A stretch of 11,190 nucleotides of DNA from DATIUV01 sp049322755 (GCA_049322755.1 JBMOQX010000016.1:1-11190), one strand, 5' to 3'; counted from the stretch's first letter, positions 1 to 7,184 are shown. Notes: a model not told the origin generated them from the sequence alone. Program-made: numbers and translations.

Positions 1-537
1 GGGCTGTACAGCCTGGTCCTCGGCAGCCGGAAGCCCGAGGCCAAGCGCTTCAAGCGCTGGGTGACCCACGAGGTGCTGCCGGCGATCCGCAAGACGGGTC
101 GCTACGCGCTGTCCGGAACACCGGCCCGGCCTGCCCCGACCCAAGACCGTGTGTGCTCGATCCTGCTGATCGGCGAGGCCGTGGCCAAGGTGCCGGGGGT
201 CAAACCCGGCATCGCGATGGCGGCCACGCTCACCTGCATCCAGGAGAACACGGGCCTGGCGGTCGAGACGTTGCGCCGCGCGCTGCCCGCCGCGAACGAG
301 GCGATCTGCTCCCTCAACGCCACCCAGCTCGGCAGGCTGCTCGGCCTGTCGGCCAAGGCGACCAACCAGCGCCTGGCCCACCACGGCCTGCAGTTCCGCA
401 ACGAGCGCGACGAGTGGGAGCTGACCGAGGCCGGCGAGGCCTGGGCCGAGGCGATGCCGTACTCCCGCAACGGGCACAGCGGCTACCAGATCCTCTGGAA
501 CCCTCTGGTGGCCGAGCGGCTGAAGGAGGTGGCGTGA
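1..537 (+). CDS. Bro-N domain antirepressor-like protein, 5'-truncated by window edge
   Basis: The reading frame is open from base 1 and ends at TGA 535-537, leaving 178 residues. The first 35 or so residues (LYSLVLGSRKPEAKRFKRWV, then THEVLPAIRKTG) match the end of a Bro-N domain, where the W-V-x-x-E-V-L-P-x-I-R signature is characteristic. The remainder, from about residue 50, is a helical C-terminal domain with an HTH-like stretch (SLNATQLGRLLGLSAKATNQ) and a small winged-type tail, as in phage antirepressors. Family knowledge: Bro-N/Ant proteins bind DNA or repressors and promote lytic induction, but here that role is inferred. The stop overlaps the next start (TGATG), indicating translational coupling to the Sak4-like gene. 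The true start lies upstream of the window; the GTG at 61 is internal to the Bro-N motif and should not be used. Confidence 0.85.
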   Translation, partial: GLYSLVLGSRKPEAKRFKRWVTHEVLPAIRKTGRYALSGTPARPAPTQDRVCSILLIGEAVAKVPGVKPGIAMAATLTCIQENTGLAVETLRRALPAANEAICSLNATQLGRLLGLSAKATNQRLAHHGLQFRNERDEWELTEAGEAWAEAMPYSRNGHSGYQILWNPLVAERLKEVA

Positions 538-1355
538 TGGCGCTTCCCATCATCACCGCCGACCAGCGGCTGCGGGAGAAGCAGGGCGTCAAGCTCGTGC
601 TGCTGGGCAAGAGCGGCATCGGCAAGACCAGCCAGCTCAAGACGCTGCCGGAAGGATCGACCCTGTTCGTCGACCTCGAGGCCGGGGATCTCGCGGTCAA
701 GGACTGGCGCGGCGACTGCGTGCGCCCGACCACCTGGCCGGAGTTCCGCGACCTGGTGGTGTTCCTCGCCGGCCCGAACCCGGCGCTGCCCGCGGATGCG
801 CCGTTCTCAGAGGCGCACTACCGGCACGTCTGCGAGCGTTACGGCGACCCGGCGCAACTGGCCAAGTACGACACCTACTTCGTCGACAGCATCACGGTGC
901 TCGCGCGCCTCGCCCTGATCTGGGCCAAGACCCAGCCGCAGGCCTACAGCGAGCGCACCGGCAAGCCCGACACCCGGGGTGCCTACGGCCTGCTCGGCGC
1001 CGAGCTCATCGGGGCGCTGACCCAGCTGCAGCACGCGCGCGGCAAGCACGTCGTGTTCGTGGCCATCCTCGACGAGCGGCTGGACGACTTCAACCGCAAG
1101 GTCTTCGTGCCGCAGATCGAGGGCGCCAAGACCGCCGCGGAACTGCCCGGCATCGTCGACGAGGTGGTCACCTTGGCCGAGATCAAGGCCGAGGACGGAT
1201 CAATCTACCGCGCCTTCGTCTGCCACACGCTGAACCCCTACGGCGTCCCGGCCAAGGACCGCTCCGGCCAGCTCGAGTTGCTGGAGCCGCCGAACCTGCG
1301 CGCGCTGATCGACAAGTGCGCCGCCGCCACTCGAATCCCGACATCCAAGGAGTAA
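537..1355 (+). CDS. Sak4-like / AAA_24 RecA-fold ATP-binding phage recombination protein
   Basis: This 272-residue protein starts at ATG 537, six bases after a perfect AAGGAGGT (523-530), and overlaps the upstream stop. The open frame extends further upstream to 153, but that part is a shadow of the Bro-N gene. Walker A is GKSGIGKT at residues 24-31. A Walker B-like hydrophobic strand ends in Asp at about 117 (YFVDS). An acidic strand end (FVDLEAGD, about 44-51) follows the P-loop as in RecA-fold proteins. Family knowledge: AAA_24/Sak4 proteins are short RecA-core ATPases that act in phage single-strand annealing, usually together with a phage SSB. The DUF669-like gene three bases downstream and the exonuclease two genes further fit that pairing. 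The exact biochemical role is inferred; a generic nucleotide-binding phage protein is the fallback name. Confidence 0.88.
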   Translation: MALPIITADQRLREKQGVKLVLLGKSGIGKTSQLKTLPEGSTLFVDLEAGDLAVKDWRGDCVRPTTWPEFRDLVVFLAGPNPALPADAPFSEAHYRHVCERYGDPAQLAKYDTYFVDSITVLARLALIWAKTQPQAYSERTGKPDTRGAYGLLGAELIGALTQLQHARGKHVVFVAILDERLDDFNRKVFVPQIEGAKTAAELPGIVDEVVTLAEIKAEDGSIYRAFVCHTLNPYGVPAKDRSGQLELLEPPNLRALIDKCAAATRIPTSKE

Positions 1356-1358
1356 GCC

Positions 1359-1985
1359 ATGACCGCCTGGAACGATTTCAACGACGCCGAACAGCAGCCA
1401 AGCTTCGACCTCATCCCCAAGGGCACGCTCGCCCGCGTGCGCATGACCCTCAAGCCCGGGGGCTACGACGACCCGGCCCAGGGGTGGACCGGCGGCTACG
1501 CCACGCAGAGCTTCGAGACCGGCTCGGTGTATCTGGCGGCCGAGTTCGTGGTGCTGGAGGGCGAGTACGCCCGGCGCAAGCTCTGGAGCAACATCGGCCT
1601 GCATTCCCCGAAGGGCCCGGCCTGGGGTCAGATGGGCCGCAGCTTCGTGCGCGCGATCCTCAACAGCGCCCGCAACGTCCATCCCCAGGACAACGGGCCG
1701 CAGGCCGCCGCCGCGCGGCGCATCCAGGGCTTCCACGAGCTCGACGGCATCGAGTTCCTCGCCCGCATCGACATCGAGAAGGACGGCCGCGGCGACTTGA
1801 AGAACGTCATCAAGAGCGCCGTCGAGCCCGACCACCCGGACTACGCCCGCCTGATGGGCGTGCCGCCCAAGGCGTCGGGCACCGGCCACTCCGGCGCGCC
1901 GGCGGCGGTCACCCCGCCCCGTGCGATGCCGCCAGCCGCCCCGCAACGCCCCGCCGTGCCGGGCAAGCCGGCCTGGGCGCAGTGA
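1359..1985 (+). CDS. DUF669-like phage protein, probable ssDNA-binding protein
   Basis: This 208-residue protein starts at ATG 1359, six bases after AAGGAG (1347-1352). The N-terminal 130 residues look beta-rich and OB-like (IPKGTLARVRMTLKPGG; YLAAEFVVLEGEYARRKLW; FLARIDIEKDGRG). The C-terminal 45 residues are a low-complexity Pro/Ala tail (PPAAPQRPAVPGKPAWAQ at the end). In phages, DUF669-type proteins sit directly beside Sak4/Erf-type recombinases and are thought to bind single-stranded DNA; the same adjacency is seen here. No enzymatic motif is visible. The flexible tail is reminiscent of SSB tails that recruit partners, but it lacks the classic acidic DDDIPF end, so that comparison is only suggestive. 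The family assignment rests on recalled similarity and gene order, not on a profile search. Confidence 0.75.
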   Translation: MTAWNDFNDAEQQPSFDLIPKGTLARVRMTLKPGGYDDPAQGWTGGYATQSFETGSVYLAAEFVVLEGEYARRKLWSNIGLHSPKGPAWGQMGRSFVRAILNSARNVHPQDNGPQAAAARRIQGFHELDGIEFLARIDIEKDGRGDLKNVIKSAVEPDHPDYARLMGVPPKASGTGHSGAPAAVTPPRAMPPAAPQRPAVPGKPAWAQ

Positions 1986-1996
1986 GAGGAGGGCCG

Positions 1997-2500
1997 GTGA
2001 AGTGCTGGGTCTGCAAACGACAGGCGCGCGGCTACGGCCACTCGGACCTCCGGCATCCGGTGGGCGACGCCCGGCGCTATCCGATCGACTGGGTGTTCTG
2101 CTCGCGGCGCTGCCAGGAGGCGTTTCACACGCTCTACGGCAACTGGCTGCGGGTGCGGGACGGACGTTCACCCCTCGGGGAGGTCGCGATGATCGATCCG
2201 TCTGACGTCGAACTCGCCGCGATGAGGAAGTGCCTCAAGGCCTTCGGTGCGGCGGCAGAAAGCATCGGCTTCGACAAGCCCGTCGGCGCGTACTCCGAGG
2301 ACGAGGCCCTGCGGGTGATCGACGCCATCGTCACCTGCTACACGGAGGCGATGGTCGAGCACCACGAGGCGACCAAGTACCCGCCGGTGCGCGGGCTGAA
2401 GCACCCGGTGTCCGATCCCTTCGCGGATCTCGAGGACGACCTGCCATGGGAGGAACCGACGGCGGCCCCGAAAGCGGCACAGAAGGAGGCGCGGCCATGA
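1997..2500 (+). CDS. DUF6511-like zinc-ribbon phage protein
   Basis: This 167-residue protein uses GTG 1997, four bases after AGGAGG (1987-1992). The open frame continues upstream to 1316, but that part overlaps the DUF669-like gene out of frame and is rejected. Two cysteine pairs near the N terminus (CWVC at residues 3-6; CSRRC at about 34-38) could bind one zinc ion. The rest is helical, with a conserved-looking block (HHEATKYPPVRGLKHPVSDP) and an acidic C-terminal stretch (FADLEDDLPWEE). This resembles the phage family DUF6511, whose function is unknown. Its position between the SSB-like gene and the exonuclease suggests an accessory role in the same DNA-metabolism operon. The stop overlaps the next start (ATGATG). 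Confidence 0.75.
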   Translation: MKCWVCKRQARGYGHSDLRHPVGDARRYPIDWVFCSRRCQEAFHTLYGNWLRVRDGRSPLGEVAMIDPSDVELAAMRKCLKAFGAAAESIGFDKPVGAYSEDEALRVIDAIVTCYTEAMVEHHEATKYPPVRGLKHPVSDPFADLEDDLPWEEPTAAPKAAQKEARP

Positions 2501-3243
2501 TGGACTTCAACGCCTCCAAGAGCCTGTCGGGCCAGGTCACGGCGCTGATCGACGCCGGAATGCAGCAGTCTCGCGCGGCACAGCCTCGCCGCACGTACCT
2601 GGGCGCCTCGCGCCTCGGGGCCGCGTGCGAGCGCGCGCTGCAATACGAGGTCGCCGACGCCCCGGTCGATCCGGGTCGCGAGACCGACGGTCGCATGCTG
2701 CGCGTCTTCGAGCGCGGCCACGTCATCGAGGACTGCATGGTCGGATGGCTGCGCGCGGCGGGCTTCGATCTGCGCACGCGAAACGACGCGGGCGAACAGT
2801 TCGGCTTCTCGGCGCTCGACGGGCGCCTGCAGGGCCACGTCGATGGCGTCATCGTCGCCGGGCCCGACCTGGGATTCGGTTCCGGCTACCCGGCGCTGTG
2901 GGAGAACAAGTGCCTGGGCGCGAAATCGTGGCGCGAGTTGGAGAAGCACCGACTCGCGGTCGCCAAGCCCATCTACGCCGCGCAAGTGGCGCTCTACCAG
3001 GCCTACCTGGGGCTGCACGCGCACCCGGCGCTGTTCACGGCGGTGAACGCCGACACGATGGAGATCCACGCCGAGCTGGTGCCGTTCGATACGGCGCTGG
3101 CGCAGCGCATGTCCGACCGGGCGGTGAAGGTCATCACGGCCACCGAGGCGGGCGAACTGCTGCCGCGGGGGATCGTAGATCCCACCCATGTCGAGTGCCG
3201 GATGTGCCCGTGGCAGGACCGGTGCTGGAGGGCCGCGGCATGA
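2497..3243 (+). CDS. Cas4/AddB-like PD-(D/E)XK exonuclease with predicted 4Fe-4S cluster
   Basis: This 248-residue nuclease starts at ATG 2497 (or the adjacent in-frame ATG 2500), seven bases after AAGGAGG (2483-2489). The catalytic core is readable: G74-H75 with E78, then D116 in GHVDG, then E136-N-K138 on the next strand. That is a PD-(D/E)XK active site in which N replaces the middle X. One cysteine (C44, LGAACERAL) precedes the core, and three close the protein as C234-x2-C237-x5-C243. This spacing is the one used for the 4Fe-4S clusters of Cas4 and AddB-type nucleases. Family knowledge: such enzymes resect DNA ends. Beside a Sak4-like annealing protein and an SSB-like protein, the likely role is the exonuclease of a phage recombination module, analogous to lambda Exo. 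The cluster itself is inferred from the motif. Confidence 0.88.
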   Translation: MMDFNASKSLSGQVTALIDAGMQQSRAAQPRRTYLGASRLGAACERALQYEVADAPVDPGRETDGRMLRVFERGHVIEDCMVGWLRAAGFDLRTRNDAGEQFGFSALDGRLQGHVDGVIVAGPDLGFGSGYPALWENKCLGAKSWRELEKHRLAVAKPIYAAQVALYQAYLGLHAHPALFTAVNADTMEIHAELVPFDTALAQRMSDRAVKVITATEAGELLPRGIVDPTHVECRMCPWQDRCWRAAA

Positions 3244-3494
3244 ACGACACACCGCTGCACCAGGTGCTCGGAGAGCGCCTGATCGACGCACGCGAGGCGG
3301 CGCTGACGCTGAATCTGCCGCTCTACTGGCTCACCCACGCCAAGGAGCGCCGGCGTCTCGGCCTGCCGCACTACCGGGTCGGCAAGCTCCTGCGCTTCAA
3401 GCTGAGCGAACTGATCGCGTGGATGGAGGAAAGCCAAGCCCTGCACCCGGCCGACGCAGTGCACGAGGAGGAGGCGGATGCTGGACTTCAATGA
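3240..3494 (+). CDS. small helix-turn-helix (excisionase/MerR-like) DNA-binding protein
   Basis: This 84-residue protein starts at ATG 3240 in an ATGA overlap with the nuclease stop, seven bases after GGAGGG (3227-3232). Residues about 13-67 form a single winged-helix/HTH_17-like unit: LIDAREAALTLNLPLYWLTH, then a basic stretch (KERRRLGLPHYRVGKLLRF) and a closing helix (LSELIAWMEE). The layout (HTH, basic wing, then recognition of the R-x-x-L-x-x-W type) is that of excisionase or MerR-like phage regulators. The C-terminal tail is acidic. It overlaps the following primase start by 17 bases, so translation of the two is probably coupled. No integrase is in the window, so a recombination directionality role is unproven; a replication accessory or local regulator is equally possible. 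Confidence 0.7.
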   Translation: MNDTPLHQVLGERLIDAREAALTLNLPLYWLTHAKERRRLGLPHYRVGKLLRFKLSELIAWMEESQALHPADAVHEEEADAGLQ

Positions 3495-5745
3495 CACCGC
3501 GCCCGAGCCCGAGATCCCGGCGTCCGACCGCCGCGAGGCCGTGCGCGCCGCCCTGCTCGCTAGGCTGGAAGCGGTGCTGTTCACCCTGTTCCCCGCCGGT
3601 CGGACGCGCCGCGGCAAGTTCGTCATCGGCGACGTGCTCGGCAGCCCGGGCGACAGCCTGGAGGTCGTGCTCGACGGCGACAAGGCGGGACTGTGGACCG
3701 ACCGCGCCACCGGCGACGGCGGCGATGTGTTCCACCTGATCGGCGCCCACTTCGGCGTGGACGTGCACGGCGACTTCGCCCGCGTCCTCGACCTGGCCGA
3801 GGACCTCGTCGGCCGTGCCCTCACGGCCCCGGCGCGCAAGGCTGCCAAGGAGACCCCGGTCGACGACCTGGGTCCCGCCACCGCCAAGTGGGACTACCTC
3901 GACGCACAAGGGCACCTCATCGCCGTCGTCTACCGCTACGACCCGCCTGGGCGCAAGAAGGAGTTCCGGCCCTGGGACGCGCGCCGCCGCAGAAAAGCGC
4001 CGCCCGAGCCGAGGCCGCTCTACCACCAGCCCGGCATCGCCACGGCCGAGGCCGTGGTGTTGGTCGAGGGCGAGAAGTGCGCGCAGGCCTTGATCGAGAT
4101 CGGGATCGTGGCCACCACCGCGATGCACGGCGCCAACGCCCCGGTGGACAAGACCGACTGGACGCCGCTCGCCGGCAAGGCCGTCCTCCTCTGGCCCGAT
4201 CGCGACAAACCCGGCTGGGACTACGCGATGGCCGCCGCGCAGGCCGTGCTGGCCGCCGGCGCCGCCTCCTGCGACGTGCTGCTGCCGCCCGACGACAAGC
4301 CCGAGGGGTGGGATGCGGCCGACGCGATCGCCGACGCCTTCGACGTCGCCGCCTTCATCGCCACGGGCCCGAGGATGAGCATCAAGCCCGCGCAAGGGCT
4401 GCCCACGCAGGAGCCTTCCGTCTGGGCCACCGACGACGCGCTGGCGCTGAGCTTCACCAGCCGCTACTGCTCCGACTGGCGCTACTGCGCCGCCTGGGGC
4501 AAGTGGCTGGTGTAGGACGGACGGCGCTGGCAGGCGGACGAGACGCTGTTGGTGCACCACCTCATCCGCGCGATCTGCCGCGAGGCCGCGCTCAAGGCCG
4601 ACTCCCACCGGCTGGCGGCCAAGCTCGCCGCGAGCAGCACGGTCGGCGGCGTGGAGCGGCTGGCGCGCACCGACCGGCGGCACGCCTCCACCTCGGAGGA
4701 GTGGGACGCGGATCTGTTCGCGCTCAACACGCCGGGCGGCGTGATCGACCTGCGCACCGGGCGGCTGCGCCTGCACGACCGCGCCGACCGCATGACCAAG
4801 CTCGCCACCGCCACGCCCCGCGGCGACTGCCCCCGCTGGCGGGCGTTCCTGGCCGACGTCACCGGGGGCGATGCCGACCTGCAGGCCTACCTGCAGCGCA
4901 TGGTGGGCTACTGCCTCACCGGCTCCACGGCGGCCCACGCGCTGTTCTTCCTCTACGGCACCGGTGCCAACGGCAAGTCGGTGTTCGTGAACACCTTGGC
5001 CACGATCCTGGGCGACTACGCCACCAGCGCGCCGATGGACACCTTCATGGAGGCGCGCGGCGACCGGCATCCGACCGATCTGGCGGGCCTGCGCGGGGCG
5101 CGCTTCGTCTCCTCCATCGAGACCGAGCAGGGCCGGCGCTGGAACGAGTCCAAGGTCAAGGCGATCACCGGCGGCGACAAGGTCTCGGCGCGCTTCATGC
5201 GCCAGGACTTCTTCGAGTACACGCCCCAGTTCAAGCTGGTCATCGCCGGCAACCACAAGCCCGCGATCCGCAACGTGGACGAGGCGATGAAGCGCCGGCT
5301 GCACCTGATCCCCTTCACCGTCACCATCCCGCCCGAGCGGCGCGACGCGCAGCTGACCGACAAGCTTCTGGCCGAGCGCGACGGGATCCTCGCCTGGGCG
5401 GTCGAGGGCTGTCTGGCCTGGCAGCGCGAGGGGCTCCAGCCCCCGGCCAGTGTGGTGTCGGCCACCGCCGAGTACTTCGATGAGGAGGACGCCGTCGGCG
5501 ACTTCCTGGACGAGGAGGCCCAGCGTCACCCGCAGGCCCGCGTGGCCGTGGCCGACGTGTTCCAGCGCTGGCAGGACTGGGCCGGCCGGCGCGGCGAGTA
5601 CGTGGGCACGAGCCGCTGGCTCGCGCAGCAGCTGGCCAACCGCGGCTTCGAGCGCACGCGCATCCACGGCGGCGTCAAGGCCCTGGCAGGCCTGTCGCTC
5701 AAGCCCAAGGACTACGGCACCCGCCTGCCGTATCGCGACGACTGA
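3478..5745 (+). CDS. phage primase-helicase (TOPRIM + D5/SF3), interrupted by in-frame amber codon
   Basis: One frame of 755 codons runs from ATG 3478 (AGGAGG at 3466-3471) to TGA 5743-5745, broken only by TAG at codon 346. Residues 1-115 are a primase-like N-terminal region without a cysteine zinc site. A TOPRIM domain follows, with E197 in LVEGEK and D241-R-D243 in WPDRDKPG. After the TAG come a D5_N-like region, Walker A GTGANGKS (494-501), a Walker B-like strand (RFVSSIETEQ) and the SF3 sensor Asn 592 in IAGNHKP. The protein should prime and unwind phage DNA at the origin. The TAG lies in GKWLV-stop-DGRRW, where a Trp is expected from related proteins; TGG to TAG is one transition. Products could be separate primase (345 aa) and helicase pieces, or full length if the amber is read. 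The downstream piece could start at TTG 4549 or GTG 4552, but neither has a good ribosome site. Confidence 0.85.
4513..4515 (+). other. in-frame TAG (amber) inside primase-helicase
   Basis: The codon is TAG within ctg gtg TAG gac gga. Recognisable primase sequence lies immediately before it and continues immediately after it in the same frame, so no insertion or deletion is involved. It falls in the linker between the TOPRIM half and the D5/SF3 helicase half. The single-base ancestor TGG (Trp) fits the local W-L-V-W-D-G-x-x-W pattern recalled from phage primases. Confidence 0.9.
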
Positions 5746-5752
5746 ACCCCGA

Positions 5753-5853
5753 GGGTGACCGAAGGTGACTGGCCCAGGGATTGAATCGCTTTACGCGCGT
5801 ACGCGCGCGCGGGCGGAAGGACGATTCCCCACGGCGGTCACCTTCGGTCACCC
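5753..5853. repeat. 17-bp perfect inverted repeat with GGTGAC direct repeats; candidate operator or replication origin
   Basis: The left arm GGGTGACCGAAGGTGAC (5753-5769) and right arm GTCACCTTCGGTCACCC (5837-5853) are exact reverse complements, separated by 67 bases. Each arm contains two copies of GGTGAC spaced 10 bases apart, about one helical turn, giving four half-sites in all. The interior holds a 14-bp perfect palindrome and a further short dyad (GAATCG 5783-5788 with CGATTC 5822-5827). It sits just downstream of the primase-helicase and ends 22 bases before the resolvase start. An operator for a dimeric regulator, iterons of an origin, or an RNA hairpin regulating the downstream genes are all possible. 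The symmetry is seen directly; the function is inferred. Confidence 0.8.
5794..5807. repeat. 14-bp perfect palindrome CGCGCGTACGCGCG
   Basis: This alternating purine-pyrimidine palindrome lies in the loop of the larger 5753-5853 inverted repeat. Continuing CG alternation extends it to the right. Alternating CG tracts favour Z-DNA or cruciform extrusion under supercoiling; a binding site for a dimeric protein is the simpler reading. Confidence 0.7.
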
Positions 5854-5875
5854 GATGCTGACAAGGACCGACACG

Positions 5876-6352
5876 ATGCACACCACCCTGCTTGCCCTCG
5901 ACCTGGGCACCACCACCGGCTGGGCGCTGCGCGACCGCACGGGCGCGATCACCAGCGGCACCGAATCCTTCAAGCCCCGACGCTTCGAAGGCGGCGGCAT
6001 GCGTTTCCTGCGCTTCAAGCGCTGGCTCACCGAACTCAAGGCCCACGCCGACGGGATCGACACGCTGGTCTTCGAGGAAGTGCGCCGCCACGTCTCGACC
6101 GACGCGGCACACGCCTACGGCGGCTTCCTCGCCACGCTCACGGCCTGGTGCGAGCACCACGGCATTCCCTACCAGGGCGTGCCGGTGGGCACGATCAAGA
6201 AGCACGCCACCGGCTCTGGCCGCGCCGGCAAGGACGCGGTGATGGCGGCCGTGCGTGCGCGGGGCCACGCCCCGGCGGACGACGACGAGGCCGACGCCTT
6301 GGCGCTGTTGTTCTGGGCCCTCGAGCTTCACGACGCGGCGCAGGAGGACTGA
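5876..6352 (+). CDS. RuvC-like Holliday-junction resolvase / RNase H-fold endonuclease
   Basis: This 158-residue protein starts at ATG 5876, eight bases after AAGGA (5863-5867). Upstream in-frame starts (ATG 5855, GTG 5765) would read through the inverted repeat and lack a better site. The RNase H fold is recognisable. The first acidic residue is D9 in LALDLGTTTGWAL, the second E67 in LVFEEV, and the last pair D137 and D140 sit in DDDEADALALLFWAL. This is the D...E...D-x-x-D arrangement of RuvC-type resolvases. Family knowledge: such enzymes cleave four-way junctions formed during recombination and replication. That fits the upstream recombination module and would debranch concatemers before packaging. 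It could alternatively be a generic RuvC-fold nuclease with another branched substrate. Confidence 0.85.
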   Translation: MHTTLLALDLGTTTGWALRDRTGAITSGTESFKPRRFEGGGMRFLRFKRWLTELKAHADGIDTLVFEEVRRHVSTDAAHAYGGFLATLTAWCEHHGIPYQGVPVGTIKKHATGSGRAGKDAVMAAVRARGHAPADDDEADALALLFWALELHDAAQED

Positions 6353-6353
6353 G

Positions 6354-6563
6354 ATGATTGTTCCGACCCCTCGCTACCGCTGCCCGCTCGGTCGGCTGCA
6401 ACCCGAGTCGATGGACGTGGAGGCCGTCAAGCGCCGCGGCTGGCGCGAGCAACGGCTGCTCGTCGTCTCCCTCGACGACGCCCGACTCGACTGGATGGAG
6501 CGCGAGCTGATCCGGCAAATCGGCGAGCGGCTCTACGGTGCACGGGAGGCACGCCATGGCTGA
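6354..6563 (+). CDS. hypothetical 69-residue phage protein
   Basis: A small gene starts at ATG 6354, one base after the resolvase stop and behind AGGAGG (6342-6347), and ends at TGA 6561-6563. The product is charged, with an N-terminal strand segment (MIVPTPRYRCPLGRLQPES), a central basic segment (VKRRGWREQRLLVVSL) and an amphipathic C-terminal helix (ARLDWMERELIRQIGERLYG). I do not recognise the family. The strong ribosome site, tight packing and 8-base overlap with the next start support it being real. Its location between the resolvase and the DUF6362-like gene is the only functional hint. Confidence 0.75.
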   Translation: MIVPTPRYRCPLGRLQPESMDVEAVKRRGWREQRLLVVSLDDARLDWMERELIRQIGERLYGAREARHG

Positions 6564-6969
6564 ATGGACCGTCGAGCGTGTGGCCGAGCGCTTCCGGGAG
6601 GCGGCCATCACCGCCCACCGCCTGCCGCCCGTGCGCGTGCAGGGCTACTTCAACACCTGGCCCGCGATCCGGCGCATGCCCTGGGAGACGCTGGGGGCCG
6701 AACCCTCGATCCGGCGCTTCCCGCCCGCACCCGAGACGGTCGAGCGGATGCTCGAGACCATGCGCTGGGTGTTGTGGCTGGAGGAAGAGGAACGCCACCT
6801 GGTGTGGATGCGCGCCGAGCGCCACCGCTGGCGCGACATCTGCGCCCGCTTTGGCTGCGACCGGACCACGGCGTGGCGGCGGTGGCAGAAGGCACTGGAG
6901 GTTGTGGCGTTCAACCTCAACGGGCGCACAAAGCCAACCGGGGCCAAAGCGATGGGTCAGGCAGGGTAA
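6556..6969 (+). CDS. DUF6362-like helix-turn-helix protein, possible late-gene regulator
   Basis: This 137-residue protein starts at ATG 6556, after GGGAGG. A GTG at 6538 is in frame but lacks a better site. The C-terminal half carries a sigma-4/HTH-like unit: LVWMRAERHRWRDICARFGC, then DRTTAWRRWQKALEVVAFNL (about residues 81-120). The N-terminal half is helical, with a conserved-looking segment (YFNTWPAIRRMPWE). It resembles the phage family DUF6362, which has no established function to my knowledge. It is the last gene before a 332-base non-coding region with a terminator, and after that come the modification and packaging genes. This is where lambdoid phages place their late regulator or antiterminator, so a Q/ArpU-like role is a reasonable but unproven inference. 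The stop is TAA 6967-6969. Confidence 0.75.
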   Translation: MAEWTVERVAERFREAAITAHRLPPVRVQGYFNTWPAIRRMPWETLGAEPSIRRFPPAPETVERMLETMRWVLWLEEEERHLVWMRAERHRWRDICARFGCDRTTAWRRWQKALEVVAFNLNGRTKPTGAKAMGQAG

Positions 6970-7184
6970 TGCCTGCCGCAACTGTCCCCGTTCTCGGCCG
7001 ATTGTCCTTTTGCCGCCCCTGATGGTCTGCAACAAAACGGCCCGCCCAGCGCTAGTATTCCCGCTACGCTCAGGACAGAAGTGACCGACCGGGTGACTTC
7101 TACGGCAGCACGGGTCCTTCCTGGGCACTGAGCCATGCGGGGGGCGCGAGCGCGGCGCTTGCCTAGCGTCTGACCGCGAATCGA

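Noticed and set aside
153..536. Upstream extension of the Sak4-like gene to 153
   Set aside because: The extension is in the wrong frame of the Bro-N gene and reads as Arg/Gly/Pro-rich nonsense. ATG 537 has a perfect ribosome site directly before the P-loop domain.
4513..4548. A programmed frameshift or intein at the primase interruption
   Set aside because: The frame is identical on both sides and no sequence is inserted; only a single stop codon interrupts the homology.
3397..5667. 756-residue open frame on the minus strand opposite the primase-helicase
   Set aside because: Composition is a GC-rich antisense shadow with no domain motifs, no ribosome site and repetitive Gly/Arg/Ala/Val content. 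The plus strand carries clear TOPRIM and SF3 motifs.
5765..5875. Longer resolvase starting at GTG 5765 or ATG 5855
   Set aside because: The extra residues are translated from the inverted repeat and lack family similarity. ATG 5876 has AAGGA at good spacing and is followed at once by the catalytic strand.
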